A stretch of DNA of 64,000 bases from contig MNCI01030886.1 of the NCBI GenBank assembly GCA_015680685.1, positions 250,651-314,650 of the forward strand, written 5' to 3'. The number at the start of each line of letters is the position of its first letter. Position 1 is the first letter of the stretch. Below, piece by piece: positions 1-11,502 of the stretch. The position numbers and the translations under genes are program-made. Below the pieces are notes generated by a model. It made no database searches and was not told the DNA's origin. It saw only the letters and a program-made list of their open reading frames with translations. This DNA comes from Gnetum montanum. Its lineage: Eukaryota; Streptophyta; Gnetopsida; Gnetales; Gnetaceae.

Positions 1-1535
1 AATTGGTAACTTGTGTAGTTTCTAGAATTGGGAAGGAATCAAAGGTTTGGATAGGGTGTGGCTTCAAAGGGATGTGGTATTCTTCATGTTTTTCTATTTT
101 CATATGTGCAAGAGTGTTCTCGTAAGCTTCTCACCATTCTGTGTCATGTCATAATAGGAAGTCAAATAAGTCCTTGCATGGTGTGGTCCTCATCACAAAA
201 AAAAAAAAGGAAGATGAGGATTCAAAGCACACCCCTTGGACAAAATAAATGTGAAAAATGCATGGATCTTTGCATGGTGTGGTTCCCATTCAAAAAAAAT
301 ATGGAAATTCAAAGCACACCCCTTAGACCAAATAAAAAGGCTACAAGCACTGGTTATGACACTTGTCTTGTCTCCTCTAACTAAGGCCCTTTCTCACTTT
401 CTACCTTCACTCCAATTTGAAATGGCGGTTGTTTTGTGGAAGCATTCTTGTCTCTCAAGGGATGAACTAGCCTTAAAATGCTGATGCGAAGTCATTAAAT
501 GTGGTTGGTTTTGATCTGGACTGAGGATGGATCCTACCAAGTTATTTAATCACAAACTCCATAAGGGACTGCATGTGACCATAATTAAGAACTCCATTCC
601 ACTCTCTTTATCATCCATCTATGCTTTTCATGCCTCACCTCACTACCAATTTCATGTTTTGATTTAATGTTTTGGTTTGATGTGTCAGGTTTCTCAATCA
701 GTTACTTTTGGGTTTTGGTACTTAACTTTTTATAAATATTAATCATCAATGGTGCCCATGTACTCCTTAGTTTAAAGTTATGCAAGGGCATAAAAGACCT
801 GTGCCTGCTTTGGGGAGGACCCACTTACATATCTTTTGGTTTGGTTAAGTTAAGTTCTTTACCCTTAGACATTGTTACAATTAAATTCTTTTTATTTACC
901 CCATCCATGTCATTCAATTATACACACCTTCACAAATGTTTGTAATGAGCTCCTTTTTATTATTGTGAATACCCTCTTTCTAATATTCCTTGTGTTAAGA
1001 TTTTTCTGAATTTTATGGATCAATTCTCTTAGTTAACCCATTCGTCAGTCTTTCCATTAACAACATCAAGCAACCAATCTATCACTATCACAATCTGGCT
1101 AGATAAAATCACTGACGAGATGAGGTATTTAACCATTATCTATTACAATATATATAATAATCCTTAGTTTTGTTGTGATTACAGTGGGAAGCATGGACTA
1201 GAAGCGAGACTGTTGTCACTAAGGAAGATGCAACCATATCACTCACGGGAGATTGTTCATGACCGCTGGATCTCTTCTACCTCTCCCTCATTCTTCTGTT
1301 ACTAAGAGGGGTTGGATGTGCTTTGGATCCGTTGGTGTTCTTTCCTATTATCATAAACACCCATTTTTGTACACAATTGTAATATTGTATGCTTGGGCAC
1401 TTTTGTATTTGTTTGTTTTCTCTGTGTCACTTTGCATGTCAGTCAAATAAGTCCTCACCCCCTAATATATTTTGTAAAGGACTTGTTCCTCTTCTTATGT
1501 ACTCGAGGATGAGTTTTCATTCAGTCGTGGGGGTA
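1..1535 (+). mobile_element. 3' non-coding region of Athila-like element 1 (element truncated by window edge)
   Basis: This stretch is collinear with about 31593-33187, the region between the pol end and the 3' LTR of element 2, and shares with it the repeated CATGGTGTGG units, a GGGAGGACCCACTT block and the run-up to the polypurine tract. No coding region is visible here. It ends in the purine tract GTGGGGGTA (1527-1535) directly before an LTR, which is where an Athila-type element has its plus-strand priming site. The 5' LTR and the gag-pol part would lie before position 1. Small ORFs in it look like chance frames. Confidence 0.8.
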
Positions 1536-2398
1536 TGATAAATCATGTTTTTCAATAGTCTGATATCAAGTTGGTCGCAATATTGGGTACACAATATCGC
1601 GTACGCAATATCGCAACCCAAGATGCAATATCATACATTCGATATCATAGGGTTACCCTTGGGTCTATAAATACAGTGCCCAGGTGCACAATTGGGAGTA
1701 AGTTTTTGGTAGTCAAGTAGCAAAACTCTTGCAGTTTGTTCATTTGAAAATTAGAATATTTTCCAAGTTCTCACAGTAGGAGGTCTAAGTGTGAACAGAT
1801 CTTTATTCAAGCATTAATGTACCTATGCATACCATTGTGTTGGCAATAAAGATGAACTCTTTGATTCATTCCTTGTAGCACTTGAGACTTTCTTTCTTAT
1901 GCATTTATATTTTATGCAATTTACGTAAATATTATTTATATTGCAATTAATTTTAATCAATCAAGCAATTCATTATAATACACAAGCATGACCCCTTCAA
2001 ACATACGTGTGACACTTGGTAGCTCAAAAACAATTAGTGTTTGACAACGTAGCAGTGTTCACATAAAGTTCAGGATGTGTTCGGGAAGTGGGAACGGTTA
2101 CTTGTGTTAGGCTAGATTAGACCATAGTTTACTTAGTACTTAATCACTTCTACTTTCATCTTTGTTCTAGGTGAGTAATTTCATAAAAACACAAAATAAC
2201 AAAAATCTTACATCTCAGTCACACTTAACCATACAATTGCATTCCACAAGTGGGACTTGGAAGATAACGAACAAACAACATGCACACATTGTTGAGCTCT
2301 AGTGTACTTAGTAATAATAGTTTGCAGAATTCAACTGGATCACATGTGAATGCCTGTGATTTGTATGGTTGGGCATAGGGGTACCTTGCCACTCATCA
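1536..2398 (+). repeat. 3' LTR of element 1
   Basis: The 863-bp LTR begins TGATAAATCATG and ends ACTCATCA, so the termini form the short inverted repeat TGATRA/TYATCA shared by all LTRs of this family in the window. It contains a TATA box (TCTATAAATACAG, near 1663-1675) downstream of repeated CAATATCG motifs. It lies directly after the purine tract and is followed at 2399 by an unrelated coding-like sequence, so it is the right end of an insertion. The matching target-site copy lies outside the window. Confidence 0.85.
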
Positions 2399-2986
2399 TA
2401 TATTGTGTGACCAAATGGAGTTGTTGGAAGCAAAAATAAGAAGTAGCAACAAGGTTAGACATACCCATGCATACTAGAGGTAAATAAAGCTATAGAATTC
2501 TACAAAGAATTTATGGAAAGAAAATGATCAGCACTAGCAATTACTCATTTCATGATGAGTCTAAGAAACTCAGTAGTGGCATGGAAGAGTTGGGGCAAGA
2601 AGCATTAGGCATATAAGTGGTGGTACAAAAGAGAGTACTGCAAATTATTGAAGAAAAATAAGAGTTTGTTTATGGATCAAGAAATAAAAAATCTATGTAT
2701 TAAAATACCTCAGTTAAAAGATATATTTAGGGATTTTGCTAATAGTATGGTAATAACTGCATAAGAGGAAGGAGAAAGAGGCCCTTAGGAAGAACCTACA
2801 GTAGAAGGGAATGATGATGATATCACCCTTGAAGAGCTAAAACCCTATGAAGAAGAGTGGGCTGGTATTCTATAAAGGATTCAAAGCTTAGCTTTTAACA
2901 TGTTAGATATAGCTAACCTAAGCTTGGAGGAGATAGAAAAAAGGATATTGGAGATATAGGAGATATATAGAGAAACACAAGGTAAG
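2399..2986 (+). pseudogene. Accessory ORF of host element H, fragment 1
   Basis: One + frame reads through this stretch with few stops, mostly TAG/TAA/TGA where CAG, CAA or CGA would fit, which is typical of methylation decay. The product is highly charged, with acidic stretches such as EGNDDDITLEELKPYEEEW and a helical tail rich in E, K, L and I. It begins abruptly at the end of element 1 and stops at the solo LTR at 2987. By position and style it is the upstream part of the same ORF whose end is preserved at 35817-36054. The assignment to that ORF is inference; the open frame is seen directly. Confidence 0.5.
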
Positions 2987-3876
2987 TGCTAAATCCAAAT
3001 TTTTGTTGTGTTATGATATCGTAGCAACAATGTCGTATCAACGATGTTGTTGATACAATGTCATTTCTCATGCTACATCATTGTTGATACAATGTCTTAG
3101 GATGTGTGCACCCCTATAAATATGACAATCCAACAACTTTCCATTTCCATCATAACAAAACTCCTACAGTTTGATTTATTGAACTTAGACTTAGCAATAG
3201 AAGAGAGAATGTCTACAATGTAATGTGTCATAGTTGAATGGTATCTTTATTGGAGCAAGTTGTACTTGGGCACAAATTGTGATGGCAATAAAGATTGAGA
3301 CTATTTCCCATCATTGCAACATTCCCTTAGTTTACTATTTTAGTTAACATAATTTTCATTGTTTTATTAGCTTAATACTTTACTTTTTCAAGCATTTTAT
3401 TTTTACTTATACATTATTAAAGCAGAATGAGTACAACTAATTTCAAGTGCTTAAGTGTAATCATTTGGTAGTCCCAGTAGTGGTTTCACTTGATTTTCTC
3501 AATAGTGAACTCACTTGGCAACCTAGTAACGGTTACATAAGCCCACGGCTTGTAAGGTGAATTAGGAACAGATACTCATCACTATAGGCTAGAATAACCT
3601 TACATTTCCATTATTAGTTAGAGTGAGCATTTAACTTTACTTTCACTATGTCTATAGTTAGGAGCATAACTGGTCCTACAACATCACTTAACATACACCT
3701 CACTACAAGCTAAACCATACACTTAGACTTCACTAGCTTGAAGTGGAAAGATAGTGATCATTAACTTAACTCAATTACTAGCATATCAACATTGCCCATC
3801 CACGGATTATGATCAGATCATGGGTGAACACTTGTAACTTGTATGGTTGGATGTTGGATTGCTCGACTGCTCATCA
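2987..3876 (+). repeat. Solo LTR (Athila-like family)
   Basis: An 890-bp LTR starts TGCTAAATCC and ends CTGCTCATCA. It has a TATA-like CCCCTATAAATATG near 3112-3125, and its U3 carries repeats of GATACAATGTC and ACGATGTTG. It is flanked by GTAAG (2982-2986) and ATAAG (3877-3881), a 5-bp target-site duplication differing by one G/A transition. No internal element sequence adjoins it, so it is best read as a solo LTR left by LTR-LTR recombination. Confidence 0.75.
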
Positions 3877-3959
3877 ATAAGCATCAAAACTTTAAGTGAT
3901 AATTTTATTTTATTTCATCTGATTGATAACATAAAACAAAACTAACCACAAACTTAACT

Positions 3960-4560
3960 GCTTTAAAAGAATGAACATCTACTAATGCCTACATCAACAA
4001 ACTCAACATCAAGGACAAACTCATCACTTAAATCTATTAGATTTATAGTAATAGTCAAGTTTTTAGGAGAAAAAGAGACCATAGGACTACCTACATGTTC
4101 AAGTTTAATATTAGTGAATTTTCAACTAAGTTGATAAGGGTAGGCTTCTCAATTTAGTCAAGAGACACTTGGGATCTATTTGTTCACTGAGAGGATTATC
4201 TAATGGTTATGAACAGGAATGTGCATCTCCTAATGTATGGGAGAAGATACAGCTTGGTGCTAAACTAACTAAGGGCAACCTAGCATATTGTTGACACTAG
4301 GAGACTCACGTATGATCATAAAGTAAGGTTCAAATTATATAACATCACCTACCATGAAAGGTAATCTAATGGAACCAACAACCTCTACTTGCATATCATT
4401 AAAGGAGATAAGGTTAGTATAGGTTTTATTGAAGGTTATATGATCATGGAGGTTGAGATGCTTAATAATAGCCCATGTGATCATGTTCAATCTAGCACTG
4501 TCATCCACATATATGAGTGGAACTGAAGCTTCAAGTGAGATCTTGATAGTAATGTAGAGT
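3960..4560 (-). pseudogene. Retropepsin (protease) remnant, Tat/Ogre type
   Basis: The minus strand reads VPLIYVDDSARLNMI, matching the catalytic strand of Tat/Ogre proteases (hydrophobic, D-[SDG]-[SG]-A, then LN). It is followed by a second conserved block, FNDMQVEVVGSIRLPF, and then by SVNNMLGCP where a LLGRPW-like motif is expected. A TAA interrupts the frame between the last two blocks, and stops follow downstream. The reading continues toward 3960 with further pol-linker-like sequence. In a normal element this domain lies between gag and RT, but here it is 3' of the integrase. Confidence 0.6.
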
Positions 4561-4656
4561 GATAACTAATAGATATCTCCCATCTTCAAGTTAGTGTATA
4601 GCTCCCCCATAAAACCCATCAAATTGCCATTTTTTGCATTCCAAAAGGCATTTTTA

Positions 4657-4676
4657 ACCCCCCCCCCCCCCGGGCC
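4657..4676. repeat. C-homopolymer / GC tract
   Basis: About 14 consecutive C residues followed by GGGCCC stand in an otherwise AT-rich stretch. It lies between the integrase and the displaced protease of element 4 and could mark a junction, or be an assembly-prone homopolymer. Confidence 0.6.
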
Positions 4677-5136
4677 CAACCCCAAGCCCAAATATAGACA
4701 CTAAGTGACTGTTTTCACTTATGGAATAAGGCTTTGACCACTCATGAGGCATTTTTCAGCCCCAAAAGTATGGAATATATGTGATTTCCCTCAATGGGTT
4801 ACAATCTTCACATTTACAATGAAGTTTTGCCTCGAGTTTCATGCGGTGCAAGCTACATGATGAAAATTGGCTATAGCATGCAAATTTTTGTGGTGTTTTA
4901 ATGGCCCCTCTTTTTTGGTATCTGGAGGATTAACCTAAGAGGCACTAACAAAGAATACAAAATACCACTACATATTATAATGCTACAATACATACAAGCC
5001 ATACGGGATGATAAAACCAAGCTATCTAGGTCACCAATGCTACTAGTTTAAGGTTGTAGCATGCCATGGTACCAATTTAAGGCCTTAATAGGCTATGTTG
5101 CAAGTTTAAGATCCTAGAGAACCACTGAAAGTAGGC

Positions 5137-6260
5137 TTACTTAATGATGATTGTCAAATACATGTAGTATGGCTTTAGATAGGAATGATTGATTGGATTG
5201 GCCAGCTTATTTCCATCCATGTTAGCTATTCTAAATGCATCATTCTTGTAGGCTCTTGTGATAAGGAAGGATCCTTTCCAGTTGGCTAAGTATTTGTCTA
5301 CATGCTCATGAACAACTTTGAGAACTAGGTCATCCTTCTTGATCTTATACATGGTCAAGTTATGTTAATGCTGCCACTTTTGCCTCTCTTGATAGTGTTC
5401 AATGCGAGCATGTGCTTACATATGTTGTTTCTTCATTGAGTCCAGGGCTACTATTTGTAACTCCTTATTATTTTCATCATTGATGAAGTTGGTCAAGGCT
5501 ACTTGGAGTGAAGGCACCTACAATTCAAGAGGTAAAACAACTTCATAACCATAAACCAAGCTATAAGGGGTCATACTAGTTGTTGTGTGATAGGTTGTTC
5601 TTTATCCCCAAAGTGCATGGACAAGCCTCTCATGCCATTTGCATTTGCTATTGTTGAGCATCTTTTAAGTAAGTTGATGATGGCCTTGTTGCTTACTTCT
5701 GCATGTCCCTTGGCTTGAGGGTAATAAGGCAACTAGAAAGAATGCTTAATGCCTAGGTCATGGCAGAAATCTTTCCTTTCTTGGCTACTAAATTATGATC
5801 TATTATCTATAACTATAATCATAGATATGCTAAAGTGAGCTACAATGTTATCTAGGATGAATTTGCAAACCTGCTTAGATGCAGCCCTCCTTAGGGGAAT
5901 AGCCTCAACCTAATTTGTAAAGCATTCGGTTGCAGTGATGATGAAGTTATGCCTTGTGAAAGACTTAGGCATTATGGGTTCAATGATATTCAATACCCAT
6001 CATTGAAATGGCCATGTTATGTGAGCGGTATGTAACTCATTTGGTGGTACATGCACAAGGTTGCTATATTGTTGGCATGTGTTCCACCGCTTAACCTTTT
6101 GTAGGTAGTCATTTTTTATATGGAGCCAACAGTAGCCTAATTGTCTAATCTTAGTGACCATAGCTCTCAGTCCTATATGTCCTCCACAAACATCATCATA
6201 AACCTCCTCTAGGACTATTCTTGCTTTTTTTTTTACCTAAGCACTTTAGGAGTATGCCAT
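5137..6260 (-). pseudogene. Integrase remnant, Tat/Ogre type
   Basis: Read on the minus strand, the segment holds a decayed HHCC zinc region with C-x2-C near 6080. A PFQ-WVLNIIEPI block near 6000 corresponds to the PF..WGIDIIGP core start, and LPYYPQAKGHAEVSNKAI is the conserved stretch before the catalytic Glu. The C-terminal part (5358-5137) is open for 73 codons and reads DDLVLKVVHEH, KGSFLITRAY and SYLKPYY, typical of the integrase tail of this group. Several stops break the core, so the enzyme is inactive. Confidence 0.7.
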
Positions 6261-6600
6261 CATAGGTTCGTTGACATAATGTGTTATCACCTACAATGAC
6301 ATACTACTTCAATTGCTTGCGTATGACGTCCTTTTGAGTAGTAGTTAGGCCTTATGATGATTTTCCATGCATAAGGTAAAATTTGATATCATCATACCAC
6401 TCCCTAGTAGGAGAAGTATGAATGATAGGCACAAAGGTATCCTCAGTGTTCTATGTGATGGGAGTAGCATAGTCCATAGTTAAGTTGGGAAACTTACTAG
6501 ACACATCCAACATCATAGTAAGGGCTAACATTGTAATTGCACCAGCTATGGTGTTCTCATTTTGGGGTATGTATTGGATATCAACATTTGTGAATTATTG

Positions 6601-6894
6601 TCATAATTGCTTTCCTAGGTCATAGTATGGTTGCAAGTGTTTGGCTTTGCATGCATAGGCCTCAATCACTTGGTTGACCACAAGTTGTGAATCACCTTTA
6701 ATCATTAAGCATCTGATTCCTAGGTTACGAGCTACCATCATACCTCTAATCAAACCTTCATACTCTGCTATGTTGTTTGTACATGGGAACTCAAAATGAT
6801 AGCTAAACGATCGGATCTCACCAAATGGGAATGTTATGATGGAAGCAGCACTAGCCCCATGGGCAGTTGAAGCTCTGTCAAAGTGCATGGCCAC
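6601..6894 (-). pseudogene. Archaeal-type RNase H (aRH) domain, Tat/Ogre element
   Basis: A 97-residue open segment reads NNIAEYEGLIRGMMVARNLG and then LMIKGDSQLVVNQV. These are the E-containing helix (N-x-A-E-Y-x-x-L) and the GDS-x-L-V-x-x-Q strand of the second RNase H typical of Tat/Retand/Ogre elements. The upstream FDRAS and IITFPFG blocks fit the first strands. It is the best-preserved domain of element 4 and fixes its lineage. Confidence 0.8.
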
Positions 6895-8099
6895 CTCATA
6901 ACACTTAGGTACCTAGCTAACTGCATTAATATGCTCATTAAGGAATTTGGGATCTATGGCTACTTGGTCATTGGTGCGCAAAATTGTAAGTTGTATGACT
7001 ATATCTTGAGCTTTCATTGAGGACTGAAAGATGTAATAAAGGTCAAACTTCTTGTAAGAACATCATAGAGTATGGCAAGATGCTCTTTAGAGATTTCCAT
7101 GTTGTCACACAAGGATAATTTGGTGCCTTTAGAATAGACAATGGTGGTCATCTATTGTAGGACTATATTATCCATAAGTGGAGATGATCGTGGAGGATCT
7201 GCTACCATAATTGGTTTTATAGAATTGGATGAAGGTGGAAGGATTCTTAAGAACGTAGTCTTCCATTGTTGGTGAAAGAAAACCTTCTTTAATTTCTTAG
7301 AAGGTTTCTTTTATGCATCACTAGCCTTCTTCTTCTATTTGGTTGATAATGAATCATTGTTCTATTGGCTGTAAGTAAGGCTTTTTACATGAGATGAGAG
7401 AAAAGTGTTAGTGGATGTTTGAGATGTAGTGGATGAAGGAGTGTTCAGAGGCTCGATATGATGTGAAGTAGGATGAGAAATGGATGGACATGTAGGTTGA
7501 CCAGGGGTGAATGGATGGAAATTAGTAGCATAAATGTGATAAAGAGGTCCATAGGAATGGCTTGGTTTTGATGGTGTAGTAATGTTGTTAAACCAATAAA
7601 TCACATAGGGCTTCTGACATTATAGTGATGATTACCAAGGCTATTTGTAGTCAGACCAGTAGATGATGTAAGGCTCCTTATGTGAGGTCTTATGGGCTTT
7701 GTATTCATGCTTAAAAGCTAAAATTATGCCTCAAGCTCCTAAGGGATTCTAAAATACTTTAAGCTTTTGGTTATCTGGATGCATAGTGGATGGATCGCTT
7801 TCCACCATAATCTTACCCTTATCAATGAGATCTTGGATGTCATCTTTCTTATTCCCATATATACCTTCTTGTCTTTGAGAAATATTCTTAGCTATTAACT
7901 AAATGTTGTAGTATCATGCTCTTGCTTAATGAGATACTTTTTTTCTTCTTAAGGTGGCCATCCATAAGAAGATTGTTCAGAAGTATAGAGTACCTCATGG
8001 GTATCTTGGTGTACTAGCCTCTACTCCTTTAAGGTATACATTGTTAAGTGGAAGTGGAAGCAACTAAGGGAGTGTTATTTTGTCCCTTAGAAAAAGAAG
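6895..8099 (-). other. Spacer between gag and aRNase H in element 4, RT not found
   Basis: Where protease, reverse transcriptase and the first RNase H should lie, the minus strand shows only weakly coding sequence. This includes a Pro/Ser/Thr/His-rich open stretch (7604-7362) resembling a disordered gag tail. Around 7200-7000 is a short pol-like tether with many stops. No YxDD-type motif was recognised. A deletion of PR-RT-RH or replacement by other sequence is inferred. Confidence 0.4.
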
Positions 8100-9720
8100 A
8101 AAATAATTAAGAGGTAAACTGTCCCTTCTCTTATTTAGTAGTCTTGTTAGCCTTATTATGGATTAACATGAATTCTTGGTCATTATGTTGAATGAATACT
8201 TCTTCAATGTGCCTAGGAGCTAGGAAGGCATCATTTAGAGAATGAGGCTTAGGATAAGCCATCCTTTTCTAAATGTAGTTAATGACCGTAGCTTTGAAGA
8301 TGTCTTGTAGGTGATACTCTTTCAAATAATAGGGTAGTTTTGTTAATGTTGTTGTTCATCAAGAAATAAACTGGTTAATGGGCTCATTTGGAGCTTGTTT
8401 AATAGTAAGAAAAGATATCACATCTTGTGCTTTGAGGCACATTGAACTTAAAGTGTTTAATGAAGGCTATGAGTAGTTTCTATAAAGAGATCATAGATCC
8501 ATGTGCTAGGGACCTATACCATTCTAAAGTTCTTCTAGAAAAAGAGTTTGAAAGCATCTTAGCACAATGTGAGGGTAAGGGACCAGAAGCACACATTCGT
8601 TTTTAAATGTGACTACATGATTCATGGGATCCCTCATTTTGCTATTGTACTTTTTGATAGTAAGTAGCAAAAATTCCTTAGGAAAGACTAGCAAAAAACT
8701 GATAGAGCTCATGAGATTACTTAAGTCCTGATCCAAAGAAACATGAGAATTTCCATGTATGTTTAATGCATCTACCACTTTGTCTTTGGTGTTTTGAAGA
8801 CAAAGCATCATGTCATTATGTAATGTCGTCAATTGTGGATTTGTTCCAAAGGAGATGATGGTAGGTTAAGTTATCATAGTAGGGGAGGATGTTAAAAGAA
8901 AACTCACATAGGAAATGGATCCACAGGTTGTAGGAGCGGGTATACCCAATGAGATTAGATTAGATGGATATATGAAAAGGAGGGTATGTTGATAGATTGA
9001 GAAATACTAAACAACCATAGAGTAGTAGAAATAGCAAGTGCAAAAGGATGAAAAGAAGGTATGGTAGGCTGTGGTTGAGAAATGTAATGGGTGATCCCAA
9101 AAGATGAAATAGAGGATTCAAAAATTGAGTGAGGATTATTAATATTATTGGGTGGAAATGACTGATATAGAGAAACAAAGCTTGTGAAGAGGCTAAGTGG
9201 TTCTATGGTGAATGGAATAGATCTAGGTGAAATACCCTGAGTAGCTATGATGTTGATGTTGTGAATGTGATATGAAAAAGGGTTTCTTTAGTGAAGCCAC
9301 CCTATTGATTACTCCTTATCTTCATCTGTCAAGTGGATGTTAGATTTGGAGGTGACACTTCCTCTTCTTAATCTAAGAGTGATGTGAGAACCAAGAGGTT
9401 GATCCAAGATGTCTGTCATCCTAGCCTCCTCAATATGAAAATGTATATGTTCCTTCATCTTCTCCTACTTCATGATGAATTCCCTCATTATCTAGTTCAA
9501 TTAGGTAATCTAGATTAGGAAGAAATAGTGGTAGACCATTAGATTGCTCATACTCTACCATGAACTTGAGCACATTAGGTGTATGTAGGTAGCCTAACTC
9601 TTATTTGGCATAGGCTATTTTATAATCCTTCAATCTTAGTCCATTAGAAAAGCTACGATTCCCCCATAGGTCAATGAGCTTCTAGATCTTGGAGAAACTT
9701 GAAGTAGATGATGAGGCCAT
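8100..9720 (-). pseudogene. gag remnant of element 4 (Tat/Ogre type)
   Basis: A minus-strand ATG at 9720-9718 opens a frame beginning MASSSTSSFSKI. It leads into GLRLKDYKIAYAK and a YLHTPNVLKFMVEYEQ block. Further on, KYNSKMRDPMNHVVTFKNEC (about 8650-8590) matches the gag signature Y-x-G-x-x-D-P-x-x-H-x-x-x-F. Near 8400-8150, YHLQDIFKATVINYI and ALNDAF-like and RHIEEVFIQ segments fit the gag C-terminus. Numerous stops and frameshifts make it a pseudogene. Confidence 0.6.
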
Positions 9721-9752
9721 AGTTGAAGTTGTAAAAGTGATGTGACATCATA

Positions 9753-9764
9753 GGCTTGTTACCA
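9753..9764 (-). other. Possible primer-binding site of element 4
   Basis: On the minus strand TGGTAACAAGCC lies one base after a CA terminus (9766). It resembles the initiator tRNA-Met complement TGGTATCAGAGCC with one missing base and one change. It precedes the gag ATG by about 35 bp, a short but possible leader. The match is imperfect and the element is old. Confidence 0.35.
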
Positions 9765-9765
9765 A

Positions 9766-11390
9766 TGTTTCAACTTGTCCTTGCAAATAGGTTTACACTT
9801 GAAATAGAAGGTGAGAAGTTTCTATTTATGAGAATGTTAAAGTCATAGAGAATTTATGTGACATTAGTGTTTTGACATGACATGTCAATAAGAGTTTAAT
9901 AATAAATAAGAAAAATATAACAACTATATTAGAGTCACAGGAACATGACATGATGTTAGTGTTTCGATGTGACACATCAATAATACTAAGAAAAAGTTGA
10001 AAATAGAGAAGCATAAAAAAACATAAATAAAGAGCAAATCCTAGAAACAACATTTAATTTTGTGTTGGCTCTTCTTCTAGCCCTAGAAAGATGTTGCAGT
10101 AAGGATCATTGTAATCTGAGATCCAGCATAACCTAACATGAAACTAAGCTAAGTAATCTTGTGATCAACAAATGGTTTAGGAAAACCAATCTCTTGATTA
10201 ATCTCCCTCAAATAAAAAGGGACTTACAAATCATTGGAAGAAATTTGAACTTGAGCTAAATGTTTCCATCAAATATTAGCAGATATTAAGCAAAAAGAAA
10301 CAAGGTACATGCATTGAATAGCTAATAAAAATAAGCAAAGAAAACATGTGTAGCTCTAATTAAAATGCAATAAAGCATAGCATGTGGTTGGCATGAGAAA
10401 TGCTTCAAAAACATTACACAAAATGAAACAAATCTAATTCTTTAAGGCATTAAATCTAAAAGGAAAAATGTAGAAATTAGATTTGAAGCAGATTTGGATA
10501 ATACTAGAAATAGATATGATTGAAATGGTTAAATCCATATTATAGAATTAAAAAAGAAAATGGAAACCTGTTATGAATGTTCTAGGAGATGTACCAAGGA
10601 TCAAAGGTATCTAAAGAGAAGTTGTGTTACCCTATTCTTTCTCTAATGCATATGCTTGATGCATATCTAACAAGAATGTTTGTAGATTTAGTAGTAAACT
10701 AAGTAAAGAAATGGATTAGATTAGTGTGTTGACTTGATTCTAAGAAATTTTCTATGTGTCAAGAAAATAACATGAAGGGGATACTATACACTAGTAGGAA
10801 AAATGAGGGGAAAAGAAATCAAAGGAGCTAATATCTCTAGTTAAAGAGCAATTGTTTTGTAGAAAAGACAATCCTTGGAAAATTTCCAAATCATGAATCA
10901 CCGAGAAAGTCTACTACACTAAGTAGTAGAGATAACTAAAGAAAAATTCATGTGAATGTTAATCACCAAATAGCCAATTAGATATTAATAGATGCCAATT
11001 ATTAAAAAGTTAGCCCTTTTCTATTTAAGAATATCCTCTTATTTAGAGGTCCAAAATGCCTCATAGATCATGAAGAAATGATGCATTAGAGTTCACAAAA
11101 TCTTTCGAAAGGTTCTAGAAGGTTCTAAATAAGGAAATGGACATGTAGATAGTTGATGTGAGAATTGGTGTCAGACGTCAAATACAAGATTGATGATGGA
11201 CATTGAAAAGCTAGCTAACATTAAACATCGAAAAGATTATTTGCTGCAAAAGTAAAATTTAACGTCGAATGTCAAAAGCAAGATTGATGTTGAACTTTGA
11301 AATTGAAAGCTACAAATTAAGAACCAAAATGATACTGCTGATGTTGCAAGATGTCACTTCTAGCAAGCTAAAATATTAATCCATAAACTA
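9766..11390 (-). repeat. Presumed 5' LTR and leader of element 4
   Basis: Non-coding AT-rich sequence lies upstream (minus strand) of the gag start. It includes an imperfect repeat, with GATTGATGATGGACATTGAAA near 11190 and GATTGATGTTGAACTTTGAAA near 11290 separated by about 100 bp. The outer boundary could not be fixed because no second LTR copy was found. Confidence 0.35.
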
Positions 11391-11502
11391 TGTTATAGAT
11401 GATGTAGGACGTTGTATCTAAACAATTGAACATGACTTTATTATTGAAAAAGCAATAGAACATACCTAGGAGTCTAACTTATGTAGAAAAAGCCAAAGTA
11501 GG
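11390..11502 (+). pseudogene. Accessory ORF of host element H, fragment 2
   Basis: A + frame reads INYVIDDVGRCI, then DFIIEKAIEHT and ESNLCRKSQS up to the edge of element 3. It resumes in the same frame at 21800 after the target-site duplication. Two TAA/TAG codons sit at probable CAA/CAG sites. Without the continuation at 21800 it could not have been called. Confidence 0.45.

Larger units (their letters stand above)
3882..11400 (-). mobile_element. Decayed Tat/Ogre-lineage Ty3/gypsy element (element 4)
   Basis: The minus strand carries Ty3/gypsy domains in the order gag (about 9720-8100), archaeal-type RNase H (6894-6601), integrase (about 6260-5137) and, unexpectedly beyond these, an aspartic protease (about 4560-4320). 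The extra RNase H between pol and integrase is the hallmark of the Tat/Ogre group. No reverse transcriptase was recognised. The 5' LTR appears to end at 9766, beside a primer-site-like sequence. No convincing 3' LTR was found at the low-coordinate end, and the outer limits given here are approximate. Confidence 0.6.

Noticed and set aside
58-484. ORFs of 108 and 82 codons at the left edge
   Set aside because: They cover the tandem hairpin units of the 3' non-coding region, and the collinear region of element 2 does not keep the frames.
4657-4676. C14 tract as a regulatory G-quadruplex
   Set aside because: It is a single homopolymer followed by GGGCCC, with no four-tract G arrangement; an assembly-prone homopolymer is as likely.
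7362-7604. Possible secreted Pro/Ser-rich protein
   Set aside because: It sits between gag and aRNase H of a decayed element in the same strand and is more simply a disordered gag tail.
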